DNA from: Cloacibacillus evryensis DSM 19522
GTDB taxonomy: Bacteria > Synergistota > Synergistia > Synergistales > Synergistaceae
Assembly: GCF_000585335.1 (NCBI RefSeq)
Contig: NZ_KK073872.1
Span: 3,401,283-3,465,282, forward strand
Direction of reading: 5' to 3'
Length of the DNA stretch: 64,000 nucleotides
Every line of letters begins with the position of its first letter. Within the stretch, counting starts at the first letter, position 1. Both the position numbers and the translations under genes were made by a program. The notes below the pieces were generated by a model, which made no database searches, was not told the DNA's origin, and saw nothing but the letters and a program-made list of their open reading frames with translations. This document shows positions 54,708 to 63,994 of the stretch, one piece after another.

Positions 54708-56840
54708 ATGGCAGAAGCAAAAGAGTACCAGAAAATGAAAGATATATATGGCTCGCTTGTCTTTGACCGGAAAGAGATGAAACAGCGCCTGCCGCAGGAC
54801 GTCTTTGAAAACCTCGCGGGGGCGATGGAGGGCCGGCAGAAGCTCGACTCCGGCATCGCCGACACGGTGGCGCTCGCGATGAAGGACTGGGCGGTCAGCA
54901 AAGGCGCCGACCACTGGGCGCACTGGTTCCACCCGCTCACCGAGCTGACGGCGGAGAAACATACCGCCTTCCTCACCGCCGACGAAAACGGCAACCCGCT
55001 GAACTCCTTCCGCGGCAAGGACCTCATGCAGAGCGAACCCGACGCCTCCTCTTTCCCCTCCGGCGGCACCCGCAGCACCTTTGAGGCGCGCGGCTACTCC
55101 GCCTGGGATCCGACGAGCCCCGCCTTCATCATCCGCTCCCGCAAAGGCGGCACTCTCTGTATACCATCCATATTCATCGCCTACGACGGTTCGCCGCTCG
55201 ACCTCAAGACCTTCCTGCTGCGTTCGATGCAGGCCGTCGAGAGCCGCGCCATGAAGATGCTCAAGCTCTTCGGCAACCGCGGCGTGCGTTACGTACACGC
55301 CACCGTCGGCGGCGAGCAGGAGTTCTTCCTTCTCGACCGCCCGCGCGCGCAAAAACGCCCCGACATCCGCTTCTGCGGCCGCACGCTCGTCGGATCGCCG
55401 CCGCCGCGCGACCAGAAGATGGAGGACCACTATTTCGGCGCGATACCGACGCGCGTACTCTCATATATGGAGGACGTGCAGCGCGACCTGGCGCGCCTCG
55501 GCGTCGACCTCGCCACCCGTCATAACGAAAACGCGCGCTGTCAGTTCGAGTTCGCTCCACAGTTCACCGAGGCGAACCTTGCCTGCGACCAGAACCAGCT
55601 CATCATGGAAACGATGCGCAAAATGGCGCGCCAGCACGAACTGCGCCTCCTCTTTCACGAGAAACCCTTCCAGGAGATGAACGGCAGCGGCAAGCACATC
55701 AACTTTTCGCTGGAGGACAGCGAGGGGCGCAACCTGCTGAAACCCTCGACAAACCACAGGAAGAACGTCATCTTCCTCTCGTTCCTCTCCGCCTTCATCC
55801 TCGGCGCGGCGAAGCATTTCGGCCTCCTGCAGGCCTCGATCTCGACGCCGGGCAACATGTACCGCCTCGGCGGCCACGAGGCCCCGCCCTACATCGTCAG
55901 CGTATACCTCGGCGAAGCCGTCGCGGGAATGCTGCGCGCGATAGACGAGGGCGTAGACGAGGGCGTGAGGCCGGCAAAGGGCACGCTCGACCTCGGGTTG
56001 CCGAAGCTGCCGGACATCGTGGCCTTTGACAGCGACCGCAACCGCACGAGCCCGCTCGCCTTCACGGGCAACAAATTTGAATTCCGCGCGCCCGGCGCTT
56101 CTCAGGCGATGGCGGTGCCGGTCATGGCGCTGCTCTCCGTCTGGGCCGCCGGCCTGGAAGAGTTCCTCTCGCTGTTCGAGGAACGCATAAACGGCGGCGA
56201 GGACCCCGTCGAAGCGGCGATAAAGACGATCCGCAAAGCCTCAGAGATGAACAGGGATATCCGCTTCGAGGGCGACGCATACACCGGCGGCTGGCACGCC
56301 GAGGCGGAACGCCGCGGCCTCGTCAAAGCCCACACCATCCCCGAGGGCATCGACCTCTTTATGGAACCCTCGACGCTGCAGATGCTGGAAGAGCTCGGCG
56401 TCTTCCACAAAAAAGAGATGGAAGCCTTCCATACGATCAAAATGGAGAGCTTCGTAAAAAACATCGAGATAGAGATGTCCGTGCTTCGCGATATGGTATG
56501 GGAGGGAATACTTCCCGCGATCTCAAAACAGCTCCTCCTTGAACGGGATTCCTTCGCCATCGCGGACGGCTTCGGCCTCCCTGGCTCCGACAGATGGAAG
56601 AGCCTCATCGTCAAGCTCGCCGAAGCCAAGATATCGCTGATTGAAAAAACGCGCGAACTCGCGGCGCTTCGTGAGAAGATGGCCGCGATGACGCCGCGCG
56701 AACACGCCGATGAAATTGTGAATTCCGCCGTCCCCCTCATGAAAGAGATCAGGAAGACGGCAGATTCGATAGAGATCTTCCTTTCCGGTGAAAACATGCC
56801 TTACCCAAATTACCGGGACCTCCTTTCACTTTCGGCCTAG
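54708..56840 (+). CDS. glnN: Glutamine synthetase, type III
   Basis: The 710-residue length and the GSIII-specific N-terminal region (MKDIYGSLVFDRKEMKQRLP) separate it from GSI. Motifs include HWAHWFHPLTELTAEKHTAF, GGEQEFFLLDRP, NENARCQFEFAPQFTEANLA, EMNGSGKHINFSL and GNKFEFRAPGASQAMAVPV. It makes glutamine and works as a dodecamer. ATG 54708 follows GGAAAGGG and lies just past the promoter; the upstream open frame starting at 54456 crosses the promoter and is rejected. It runs alone with a terminator after it. Two glutamine synthetases of different types suggest separate nitrogen conditions. Confidence 0.96.
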   Translation: MAEAKEYQKMKDIYGSLVFDRKEMKQRLPQDVFENLAGAMEGRQKLDSGIADTVALAMKDWAVSKGADHWAHWFHPLTELTAEKHTAFLTADENGNPLNSFRGKDLMQSEPDASSFPSGGTRSTFEARGYSAWDPTSPAFIIRSRKGGTLCIPSIFIAYDGSPLDLKTFLLRSMQAVESRAMKMLKLFGNRGVRYVHATVGGEQEFFLLDRPRAQKRPDIRFCGRTLVGSPPPRDQKMEDHYFGAIPTRVLSYMEDVQRDLARLGVDLATRHNENARCQFEFAPQFTEANLACDQNQLIMETMRKMARQHELRLLFHEKPFQEMNGSGKHINFSLEDSEGRNLLKPSTNHRKNVIFLSFLSAFILGAAKHFGLLQASISTPGNMYRLGGHEAPPYIVSVYLGEAVAGMLRAIDEGVDEGVRPAKGTLDLGLPKLPDIVAFDSDRNRTSPLAFTGNKFEFRAPGASQAMAVPVMALLSVWAAGLEEFLSLFEERINGGEDPVEAAIKTIRKASEMNRDIRFEGDAYTGGWHAEAERRGLVKAHTIPEGIDLFMEPSTLQMLEELGVFHKKEMEAFHTIKMESFVKNIEIEMSVLRDMVWEGILPAISKQLLLERDSFAIADGFGLPGSDRWKSLIVKLAEAKISLIEKTRELAALREKMAAMTPREHADEIVNSAVPLMKEIRKTADSIEIFLSGENMPYPNYRDLLSLSA

Positions 56841-56856
56841 TGCCGACCCACCCGCA

Positions 56857-56893
56857 GGCTCCCCAGCCCTTTTGGCCGGGGGGCCGTTTTTAT
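56857..56893 (+). terminator. Terminator after glnN
   Basis: GGCTCCCC.AGCC pairs with GGCC.GGGGGGCC around CTTT, then GTTTTTATT. Confidence 0.8.
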
Positions 56894-57056
56894 TGCCTTT
56901 TAGTTATTAAAGTTCATATTAAATGAGCATTAATACCTAAATCAATAATAAGAGTAGTGTTAAAATGAATATTCAGAAAATAATATATTACGCCCTGTAA
57001 AAAGGGGCGCTTTGCTGTTTGATCCGGAAACCGAAAAAATAAGGGGGGCATTCCTA

Positions 57057-58550
57057 ATGCTTAACAAAGAACCGGAACTGCAAAAGCAGTATGGATTGTT
57101 TATCAACGGAGAATGGCGGCCGGCAAGCGACGGCAAATACTTCAAGGCCCACTGTCCGGCCAATGGAAAGGTACTGGCCGAGTGCGCCGAGGCTACGCGG
57201 GAGGATGTCGACCTTGCCGTGACCACGGCGTGGGAAGCCTGGAAGAGCTGGAAAAATGTCGACCCGGCAAAGAGAGCCGACATCCTGCTCAAGATCGCCG
57301 ACGTGATCGACGCCAACAAAGAACACCTCGCGATGGTGGAATCGCTGAACAACGGCAAACCGATCCGTGAGACGATGGCCATCGACATCCCCTTCTCCGC
57401 AGACCACTTCCGCTATTTCGCGGGAGCGGTGCGCACCGAAGAGGGCAGCGCGGCCATGCTCGACGAAAATACCATGTCGATAATCCTCCGCGAACCGATC
57501 GGCGTCGTCGGACAGATCGTGCCGTGGAACTTCCCCTTCCTCATGGCGGCCTGGAAGCTCGCGCCGGTGCTCGCCGCCGGCTGCTGCACGGTATTCAAGC
57601 CATCGAGCCTGACGCCGCTTTCCGTGCTTGAACTCGCGCGCCTCATCAGCGGCATCCTGCCGCCGGGCGTCTTCAACGTCGTCACCGGCAAAGGCTCAAA
57701 AGCCGGACAGTTCATGCTGGAGCATGAGGGATTCAGGAAACTGGCCTTCACCGGCTCGACCGACGTCGGCGGAGACGTCGCCAAGGCGGCGGCGCACCGC
57801 CTGATCCCCTCGACGCTCGAACTGGGCGGCAAATCGGCGAACATCTACTTCCCCGACTGCAAATGGGATATGGCGATGGACGGCCTGCAGCTCGGCATCC
57901 TCTTCAACCAGGGGCAGGTCTGCTGCGCCGGCTCGCGCGTATTCGTACATGAGGACATCTACGACAAATTCGTAAAAGACGCCGTCAAAGCCTTCAACAA
58001 AATCAAAGTCGGTATGCCGTGGGAGCCGAAGAGCCAGATGGGCAGCCAGATAGACAAAAACCAGGTCAAGAAGATCCAGCAGTGCGTCGACATGGGCGTC
58101 GCGGAGGGCGCGCGTGTCGCCTGCGGCGGACACCCGCTCGCCGAGGGTGAATTTGCGCACGGCGCCTTCTATGCGCCGACCCTGCTCGTCGATGTGACAA
58201 ACGACATGAAAGTGGCGCAGGAGGAGATCTTCGGCCCCGTCGCCTGCGTCATAAAATTCAAGACGGAGGAAGAGGTCGTCGCGATGGCCAACGACAACGC
58301 CTACGGCCTCGGCGGAGCGGTCTGGACGCGCGACATCAACCGCGCGATAAGGGTCTGCCGCGGCATCGAGACGGGACGCATGTGGGTCAACACCTACAAT
58401 TCGATCCCCGCGGGCGCGCCCTTCGGCGGCTATAAGGCGAGCGGGATCGGACGCGAGACACACAAGGTGATCCTCGAACACTACACCCAGATGAAAAACA
58501 TCATGATAAACCTCAGCGAAGCCCCGAGCGGCTTCTATCCGAAAGGATAA
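57057..58550 (+). CDS. NAD(P)+-dependent aldehyde dehydrogenase
   Basis: The 497-residue protein is of the classical ALDH family: cofactor site PWNFPFLMAAWKLAPVLAAG, CTVFKPSSLTPLSVLEL, the general-base Glu in STLELGGKSANIYF, and the catalytic Cys in FNQGQVCCAGSRVFV. It oxidises an aldehyde to the acid in the cytoplasm; the sequence resembles the betaine/gamma-aminobutyraldehyde/aliphatic group but does not fix the substrate. ATG 57057 follows AAGGGGGG; an upstream in-frame start at 57012 lacks a site. A terminator follows, so it is monocistronic. Confidence 0.94.
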   Translation: MLNKEPELQKQYGLFINGEWRPASDGKYFKAHCPANGKVLAECAEATREDVDLAVTTAWEAWKSWKNVDPAKRADILLKIADVIDANKEHLAMVESLNNGKPIRETMAIDIPFSADHFRYFAGAVRTEEGSAAMLDENTMSIILREPIGVVGQIVPWNFPFLMAAWKLAPVLAAGCCTVFKPSSLTPLSVLELARLISGILPPGVFNVVTGKGSKAGQFMLEHEGFRKLAFTGSTDVGGDVAKAAAHRLIPSTLELGGKSANIYFPDCKWDMAMDGLQLGILFNQGQVCCAGSRVFVHEDIYDKFVKDAVKAFNKIKVGMPWEPKSQMGSQIDKNQVKKIQQCVDMGVAEGARVACGGHPLAEGEFAHGAFYAPTLLVDVTNDMKVAQEEIFGPVACVIKFKTEEEVVAMANDNAYGLGGAVWTRDINRAIRVCRGIETGRMWVNTYNSIPAGAPFGGYKASGIGRETHKVILEHYTQMKNIMINLSEAPSGFYPKG

Positions 58551-58567
58551 AAGAGCGGGACCGGAAA

Positions 58568-58603
58568 GCTCCGCCGGCCGTTAAGGCCGGCGGAACTTTT
58601 TTT
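58568..58603 (+). terminator. Terminator after the aldehyde dehydrogenase gene
   Basis: GCTCCGCCGGCC/GGCCGGCGGAAC stem with GTTAA loop, followed by TTTTTTT. Confidence 0.9.
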
Positions 58604-58683
58604 GACCTTGAAACAGAGAAAAAGTTCTATAATAACCACCATAAAGCAAGAACATCAAAGCAAAAAGCGGGCTGGTGGAATCA

Positions 58684-59937
58684 ATGTTTCTCACAGAGAA
58701 AGCGGCCTCCATGTCGGGGACGGTCTTTGCCTCACTAAAACACCGGGATTTCCGGATATTCTGGATCGGACAGTGCGTCTCGCTGATGGGCACCTGGATG
58801 CAGCGCACGGCGCTCGTATGGCTCGTCTACACGATCACGAACTCTCCGTTCAAAGTGGGGCTTGTCGGCGTGGCGCAGTATCTTCCGATATTACTGTTCA
58901 CTCTCTTTTCCGGCGCGATCGTCGACCGTTTTTCAAAGCGCAGGCTGCTCATCGTAACACAGTCCCTGCTGATGCTACAGGCGCTCGCTCTCGCGCTGCT
59001 TACGTTTTTTCACTGCGAACAGTACTGGCTGCTGCTGTTGCTCTGCACGGCGCTGGGGCTCACGACGACCGTCGACATGCCGGCGCGCCTGTCGTTTTTC
59101 ATGGACCTCGTCGGCAAGGAAGACATAATGAACGCCGTGTCGCTGAACTCGACGATAGTGAACCTGGCGCGCATAATCGGGCCGGCCGCCGCGGGAATAG
59201 TCATGGAGCTTGGCGGAGCCTCCGTCTGCTTTTTTATAAACGCGGTCAGCTTTCTCGCCGTCATTTTCAGCCTTACCCGGATCAAGACCGTTGAAAAGCC
59301 CTCCTTCCCCCGGACGCAGAACGTCGTTGCGGATGTGAAAGAGGGGCTCGATTACATCCGCGGCAGCGAGACGCTCGTCATAAACGTTATTTTTCTGGCG
59401 GTTTTATGCACCTTCGCGATGAACAGCGACGTCATCATCCCGGTCTTCGCCCGTACCGTGCTCGGAATGGGCGCAGGGGCCTATACGAGGCTCCTTTCCG
59501 CGGTCGGGCTCGGCTCGCTTATCGGTGCGGTCGTTATGGCCGGCCTCGCAAGATACGGCGTCAGAAAGTGGTTCCTTCCCGCCGCCGCGGCCGGCGAAAC
59601 GATCATTCTTATCGCGATGGGCCTCTGCCGCAGCTACGGCCTTGTGCTCGTAATGGTAACGCTACTCGGGATACTGAACCTCATGTTCCTGAACAGCGGA
59701 AACTCGATCTTCCAGCTCTACGCGCCCGAGAAATACCGCGGCCGCGTCATGAGCGTCTATGCGCTTATAACGGTCGGCTCCACAACGTTCGGGAACTTTT
59801 ACGCGGGCGTCGTCATGCAGGCGTTCGGCGGCTGGGCCGGCTGGCCCTTCTGCGGCATAGCGGCGGGGCTGTCGCTGTGGCTGCTTTTAAGGAAGAAGCG
59901 CGCGGTGCTGGAAAGCTGGTTCAAGCAGTCGGCATAG
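58684..59937 (+). CDS. MFS exporter (MFS_3/EntS-like)
   Basis: Twelve membrane helices in 417 residues. The N terminus LKHRDFRIFWIGQCVSLMGT with WMQRTALVWLVYTITNSPF is typical of the MFS_3 subfamily, and LFSGAIVDRFSKRRLLIV is the MFS loop 2-3 motif. Relatives export siderophores, macrolides or other small molecules. I start at ATG 58684 with GGTGG upstream; a GTG at 58675 is possible. The gene overlaps the convergent amidohydrolase gene by 17 bp. Confidence 0.9.
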   Translation: MFLTEKAASMSGTVFASLKHRDFRIFWIGQCVSLMGTWMQRTALVWLVYTITNSPFKVGLVGVAQYLPILLFTLFSGAIVDRFSKRRLLIVTQSLLMLQALALALLTFFHCEQYWLLLLLCTALGLTTTVDMPARLSFFMDLVGKEDIMNAVSLNSTIVNLARIIGPAAAGIVMELGGASVCFFINAVSFLAVIFSLTRIKTVEKPSFPRTQNVVADVKEGLDYIRGSETLVINVIFLAVLCTFAMNSDVIIPVFARTVLGMGAGAYTRLLSAVGLGSLIGAVVMAGLARYGVRKWFLPAAAAGETIILIAMGLCRSYGLVLVMVTLLGILNLMFLNSGNSIFQLYAPEKYRGRVMSVYALITVGSTTFGNFYAGVVMQAFGGWAGWPFCGIAAGLSLWLLLRKKRAVLESWFKQSA

Positions 59938-60787
59938 CGGGCTCACGGCCGCCGCCGAATATACGCGCCGCATTCCCGCCGAGCAGCTTTTCTTTATCTC
60001 CCTCCGAAAGCCTGGTTTCGCCTATAAGCTTCTCATAACGCGGAAATTTCAGGATCGGCCAGTCCGAGCCGAACATTATCTTATCGCCGGCTCCGGCTGC
60101 GAAGATCGCGTCTATTATCTGCGGCTCATAGAGCCACGGCCACGCCGCCGTGTCATAGCTCGCGTTCGCAAGCAGCAGCCGCATCTCCGGCATCGCCTCG
60201 AAGGCCCAGAGGCCGCCGCCGAAGTGCGCGAACGTCACCTTCACCATCGGAAAATTCCGGCAGAAAGCGGCCGCTTCGCGCGCGCCGTACGCGCCCTTGC
60301 CCGCATACTGGTGCCCCGCCTGCTCCGCCGTGTGTATCATAAGAGGCTTGCCGCGCTCGAGGCAGACGCCGCATATTCCGCGCAGCGCCGCCGCGTCCTG
60401 CAGGTCGAAGCCTTGGCCGTCGGGAAAAAGCTCGCCCAGCCCGGCGGCTCCGGCGTCAAAGGCGCGCTCGGCCTCCCCGGCCGCTCCTGGGCGAAGCGGC
60501 GAGACGACGGCAAGCGGAACGATGCGCCCCGGAAAGCGTTTCGCCGCCTCCAGCACATAGTCGTTCATCTCGCGGCAGAGCCCCTGGTCGCGAAAGGCGA
60601 AGGTCGTGGCGCGCGACTGCGTGATCCCGGCCTCGTCCATCGCCGCGACAAGCTCCTCCGCCGTGCCCCATTTCTGCACCTTCGACGAGGTCAGCAGCTC
60701 AAACCACGGTTCGCGCGCGGCGATCCTGTCGCGCTCTTTTTTGAGAAATTCGGGATATATGTGTACGTGCGCATCGATTATCTTCAT
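59921..60787 (-). CDS. Amidohydrolase family (PF04909-like) metal-dependent hydrolase
   Basis: The 288-residue TIM-barrel protein has the metal-binding IIDAHVHIYPE at the N terminus, PLMIHTAEQAGH, VTFAHFGGG with a His ligand, and IMFGSDWPILKFPR with the catalytic Asp. This subgroup includes decarboxylases such as ACMSD and lactone hydrolases; which reaction applies is unclear. ATG 60787 follows GAGG at nine bases; the ATG at 60802 is less favoured. It is a single gene, convergent with the MFS exporter. Confidence 0.9.
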   Translation of the reverse strand: MKIIDAHVHIYPEFLKKERDRIAAREPWFELLTSSKVQKWGTAEELVAAMDEAGITQSRATTFAFRDQGLCREMNDYVLEAAKRFPGRIVPLAVVSPLRPGAAGEAERAFDAGAAGLGELFPDGQGFDLQDAAALRGICGVCLERGKPLMIHTAEQAGHQYAGKGAYGAREAAAFCRNFPMVKVTFAHFGGGLWAFEAMPEMRLLLANASYDTAAWPWLYEPQIIDAIFAAGAGDKIMFGSDWPILKFPRYEKLIGETRLSEGDKEKLLGGNAARIFGGGREPAMPTA

Positions 60788-60802
60788 CGCAAACAACCTC
60801 AT

Positions 60803-61328
60803 ATTAATAATAATTCACGGACTGAAACTTCGCACATCAATAATACAGCTCTAACTGTGAAAATCCAATATCAGGCCAATCTAAAATAGCGTCAGAAATA
60901 TAAACCAAGGCAAACTTGCATTGTTTGTGGAAGAGAAAAAATAAACTTATCCCTCTTTTTCAATGATGGCCGAGATAAGTTCATTTTTTCTATATTTTCG
61001 TATGTTATCCTGTTCGTGGCATGAGTATCTCCTGCGGCTTTGTTTTTGTCGATAAAATCATAGCAGAAAGGGGCCCCTGCCGCTTATTTCTGGCCTGGAA
61101 ATATTAGTTTTTCAAGGTTCGATCTGCATTATTATTGATATACAAAGTTTCAGTTAAAAAGTTCAGCGGGTGAATTTCTTCCTGAAGCGGATAAATAGAA
61201 GATACGGCCATTCGTTAATATATAAATTCTTCCGGCGGGAGAAACGTATTGATACGGCTTCTCCATATACGTACTTGAAGTATGATATCCTTATACAAAG
61301 ACATTATTCAAAAGAGGGGGCAGGGGCG
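60803..61328. other. Intergenic region without supported genes
   Basis: A hairpin AACTTATC/GATAAGTT with a following TTTTTT lies at about 60951-60990 and may be a terminator. The 3' half is AT-rich and includes a possible promoter for the DUF1275 gene. An open frame runs into that gene from 61170, but no start or ribosome site supports coding. Confidence 0.5.
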
Positions 61329-62003
61329 ATGGCGGAAAAGATAAGGCAGATGTCCGATTCGATGCGGGTGGCGCTGCTGCTCGCGCTCGCCGGGGGCTTT
61401 CTCGACGCCTACACGTTTGTGACGCGGGGGCGGGTATTCGCAAACGCGCAGACCGGCAACATCGTCCTCTTCGGGATAAATCTGTTCGAGGGAAATTTCA
61501 TTGGGGCAAAGGATTACCTGGTGCCGGTCTTCGCCTTTTTCGTCGGTATCATCATCGCGGAGATGATAAAGAGCCGCTTTCGCGAAAATACCGCCCTGCA
61601 CTGGCGGCAGATCGTCGTCCTGATCGAGTTTGCCGTGCTCGTAGCGGCCGCCTTTATGCCGCAGTCCTGCAATACCGCTGTGAACGCCCTCATCTCCTTC
61701 GTCTGCTCGCTGCAGGTGGAGAGCTTCAGAAAGGTCAAGGGCAACCCCTTCGCCACGACGATGTGTACGGGGAATCTGCGCAGCGCCACCGAGCACCTTT
61801 ATAATTATCACAAAAACCGCGACCGCGCGGCGCTGGAGAACAGCGGCCGTTATTTTCTCGTGATCGCCCTCTTTACGGCGGGCGCCGGCGCCGGCGCGTT
61901 GGCGTCCAAATTATTCCACCTCCGGGCGGTCCTCTTCGCCGCGGCGCTGCTGCTCACCGCGGCGATCATCATGGCGAAAACCCCGGCGTCGCCCAGGGCC
62001 TGA
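61329..62003 (+). CDS. DUF1275 (YoaK-like) membrane protein
   Basis: Six hydrophobic helices in 224 residues and the family motifs LALAGGFLDAYTFVTRGRVF, ANAQTGNIVLFGINL and MCTGNLRSATEHLY. Function of the family is not established; it is often called a transporter. GGGGGCAGGGG precedes the ATG at 61329. It converges with rplL across a shared terminator. Confidence 0.9.
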   Translation: MAEKIRQMSDSMRVALLLALAGGFLDAYTFVTRGRVFANAQTGNIVLFGINLFEGNFIGAKDYLVPVFAFFVGIIIAEMIKSRFRENTALHWRQIVVLIEFAVLVAAAFMPQSCNTAVNALISFVCSLQVESFRKVKGNPFATTMCTGNLRSATEHLYNYHKNRDRAALENSGRYFLVIALFTAGAGAGALASKLFHLRAVLFAAALLLTAAIIMAKTPASPRA

Positions 62004-62039
62004 ACGAAATCCAGGCGTGGCGGACAGGAAAGAAAGAAA

Positions 62040-62065
62040 AAGCGCACCCCGCAAAGGGTGCGCTT
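62040..62065. terminator. Bidirectional terminator between DUF1275 gene and rplL
   Basis: AAGCGCACCC/GGGTGCGCTT stem with CGCAAA loop. A-run before and T-rich stretch after it, so it can serve both convergent units. Confidence 0.85.
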
Positions 62066-62089
62066 CGTTTTGTTCTGGTTTAAAAGGTC

Positions 62090-62473
62090 TTACTTCAGTT
62101 CGACCTTCGCGCCGGCCTCTTCGAGCTTCTTCTTCATCTCTTCGGCCTCTTCCTTCGCGGCGGCTTCCTTGACTGTCTTGGGGGCGCCGTCTACCATTTC
62201 CTTGGCTTCCTTGAGTCCAAGGCCGGTGATCTCGCGGACGACCTTGATGACGCCGATCTTGTTTGCGCCATGCTCGAGGAGGACTACGTCAAACTCGGTC
62301 TTCTCTTCCTCTGCGGGGGCGGCGGCGCCGGCGGCGGGCATGCCGCCCATGGGCATCATCATCGCGGGAGCGGCGGCGGAGACGCCGAACTTCTCTTCGA
62401 GTTCCTTAACGAGCTCTGAAAGCTCGAGTACTGACATTTCGCTGATAGCCTGGATAAGTTCTTCACGTGTCAT
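62090..62473 (-). CDS. rplL: 50S ribosomal protein L7/L12
   Basis: The 127-residue acidic stalk protein has the N-terminal dimer region ([20 protein letters not shown]), an Ala/Gly/Met/Pro hinge ([20 protein letters not shown]) and the C-terminal domain [40 protein letters not shown]. It recruits translation factors. AGGAGG precedes the ATG. It is the last gene of its unit; rpoB does not follow, unlike the usual order. Confidence 0.97.
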   Translation of the reverse strand: MTREELIQAISEMSVLELSELVKELEEKFGVSAAAPAMMMPMGGMPAAGAAAPAEEEKTEFDVVLLEHGANKIGVIKVVREITGLGLKEAKEMVDGAPKTVKEAAAKEEAEEMKKKLEEAGAKVELK

Positions 62474-62545
62474 TGTTGTTTCCTCCTAAAATTTTTCGTA
62501 GTTTAAATTTTTTACGCTGCTAGGCGGCCTCTGCCGCCGGTGGTG

Positions 62546-63079
62546 CTATGCTGCTGATTCTTTCTGCTCCTTGATCCTTTCGAGGACGGTGACAAAATTC
62601 CTCTGGGGGCCGGAGAGCACGGTAACGAGTCCGCGAAGCGGAGCCGCGATGGTACCCACGACCTGGGCGATGAGCGTCTCTTTTGAGGGAAGGTCCGCGA
62701 GAGCGAAGACCTGTTCCTTGCTGAGGAGCTGCTGTCCGCCGAGGATCGCGCCTTTGATGACGAGAGCCTCGTTGCCCTTCTCCTTGGAGAAGTCGCGTAT
62801 CGCCTTGGCGACCGCCGCCGCGTCGCCGTAGGAGAGGACGTAGCCGTTGGGACCGAAGTCGATCTCGGAAGCCTGGACCATGTCGCATTCCTTGAGGGCT
62901 ATGCGCATGAGGGTGTTTTTGCAGACCTTCATCTCACCGCCGGCCTGACGGATGAGTTTACGCACCGCGCTTATCTTCTTTACTGTCAGTCCGCGGTATT
63001 CGGTGATGAATACGGCGTCGCTCCTTTTGAGAGCCTCTGCCAGCATGTCGATATTTTCACGTTTTGCTTGTGTCGGCAT
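62546..63079 (-). CDS. rplJ: 50S ribosomal protein L10
   Basis: L10 anchors the L7/L12 stalk and represses its own mRNA. The 177-residue protein begins MPTQAKRENIDMLAEALKRS and has DAVFITEYRGLTVKKISAVR and KVCKNTLMRIALKE. The ATG at 63079 has AGGAGG eleven bases upstream; a GTG at 63091 falls inside that site and is rejected. No rplK or rplA precedes it, so the pair rplJ-rplL runs from its own promoter through a ~195-nt leader. Confidence 0.97.
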   Translation of the reverse strand: MPTQAKRENIDMLAEALKRSDAVFITEYRGLTVKKISAVRKLIRQAGGEMKVCKNTLMRIALKECDMVQASEIDFGPNGYVLSYGDAAAVAKAIRDFSKEKGNEALVIKGAILGGQQLLSKEQVFALADLPSKETLIAQVVGTIAAPLRGLVTVLSGPQRNFVTVLERIKEQKESAA

Positions 63080-63273
63080 TTTCGATTTCACCTCCTGATG
63101 ATTGAGTTGTTATTCGGAATGCCGTCTTTAGGGCCTCATAGAGCCGCCATAAAAATGGCCTCCGAACCCAAGCAAGTCCGGAAGCCATAATAACTGTCAT
63201 ATATACAGAATTATCCTTCGCGAGACCTCGGCAGGAAATTAAGCACAAGTGCGCCTGCTGTCTTGAGTCATAG
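63080..63273 (-). promoter_or_regulatory. Candidate L10 autoregulatory mRNA leader
   Basis: The ~195-nt leader contains a hairpin with GGC.TCCG and CGGA.GCC arms (63172-63201) and further GC-rich segments (GGCGGCTC, GAGGCCC). Length and place match L10 leaders, which L10(L12)4 binds to block translation. A covariance-model match was not tested. Confidence 0.5.
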
Positions 63274-63280
63274 CTAGTGG

Positions 63281-63309
63281 ATTATATCTCTTGTGTACTA
63301 TTTTGTCAA
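63281..63309 (-). promoter_or_regulatory. Full-consensus promoter of rplJ-rplL
   Basis: On the minus strand TTGACA (63309-63304), 17-bp spacer, TATAAT (63286-63281): an exact sigma-70 consensus. Confidence 0.92.
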
Positions 63310-63379
63310 AAGGTCTCATCGTTTTTATCAGGGCGAAACGCATCAAGAAAGGTCAGGCAAATGGTAAACTGGGATTTAT

Positions 63380-63541
63380 CCTGTCATGCCGGGCTTGACC
63401 CGGCATCCAGTGGCTTCAGGTTTGTTCCAACATCGATTGTAAAACAAAAACCAACGACTCTAGGCTCCGGCTCGGAGGCCGGAGCGACGGAAGGGCGCTA
63501 AACCGCTATTTATCTTTCCCCGTAATCGTTTATAAACGCCA
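63380..63541. repeat. REP-like palindromes and a tail shared with repeat A
   Basis: ATGCCGGGCTTGACCCGGCAT (63383 onward, shown in part as GCCGGGC/GCCCGGC type arms) is a REP-like palindrome. GGCTCCGG/CCGGAGC follows at 63461, then GGGCGCTAAACC and TTTATCTTTCCCCG with TAAACGCC, the tail module also present beside copies A1 and A2. Confidence 0.55.
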
Positions 63542-63614
63542 AATCACTCTCCGTTGGCCTGTTTATGCGCCTGCCCTGTTATGCCGTGTTATTCATTGTT
63601 GATTGCAAAAGCTC

Positions 63615-63664
63615 TTGACATATACCCAATAGGGGTATATAACATAAATACCCGGTAGGGGTAT
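63615..63664 (+). promoter_or_regulatory. csoR promoter with two CsoR-type operators
   Basis: TTGACA (63615-63620), 17-bp spacer, TATAAC (63638-63643). Operator 1 ATACCCAATAGGGGTAT (63622-63638) fills the spacer. Operator 2 ATACCCGGTAGGGGTAT (63648-63664) covers the start point, 26 bp centre to centre. Bound CsoR would block RNA polymerase directly. Confidence 0.85.
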
Positions 63665-63682
63665 TTTTAAAAAGGGGAACGG

Positions 63683-63994
63683 ATGATGAAAGAAGAAGAA
63701 ATTTGCGGCTGCCATGAGAAAATGACCGAGCGCACCGAAGAGGAGCGCAAAAAACTGATCCATCGCCTCAACCGCATCGAGGGGCAGATCCGCGGCATCC
63801 GCGGCATGGTAGAAAAAAGCGTTTATTGTACGGACATCTTGACACAGTCCGCGGCGGTGACGGCGGCGGTCAACGCTTTCAATAAAGATCTGCTGGCCAG
63901 CCACATCCGCAATTGCGTGGCGAGGGATATCCGGGCCGGCAAGGACGAGGTCATCGACGAGCTGGTCGCCGCCCTGCAGAAGTTGATGAAATAA
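63683..63994 (+). CDS. csoR: CsoR-family copper-sensing repressor
   Basis: A 103-residue all-helical repressor: LIHRLNRIEGQIRGIRGMVE, then the Cu(I) ligand set C49 (VYCTDIL), H74 and C78 (SHIRNC), the CsoR pattern rather than the formaldehyde or nickel types. Cu(I) binding would release the two operators upstream. An extra N-terminal CGCH adds metal ligands. ATG 63683 follows AAGGGGA; a second ATG follows at once. AAAGGAGG after the stop is the ribosome site of the next gene, beyond the window, likely a copper chaperone or ATPase. Confidence 0.94.
   Translation: MMKEEEICGCHEKMTERTEEERKKLIHRLNRIEGQIRGIRGMVEKSVYCTDILTQSAAVTAAVNAFNKDLLASHIRNCVARDIRAGKDEVIDELVAALQKLMK

Noticed and set aside
61170..61328. 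N-terminal extension of the DUF1275 protein
   Set aside because: The added residues are not family-like and lack a ribosome site; ATG 61329 fits.
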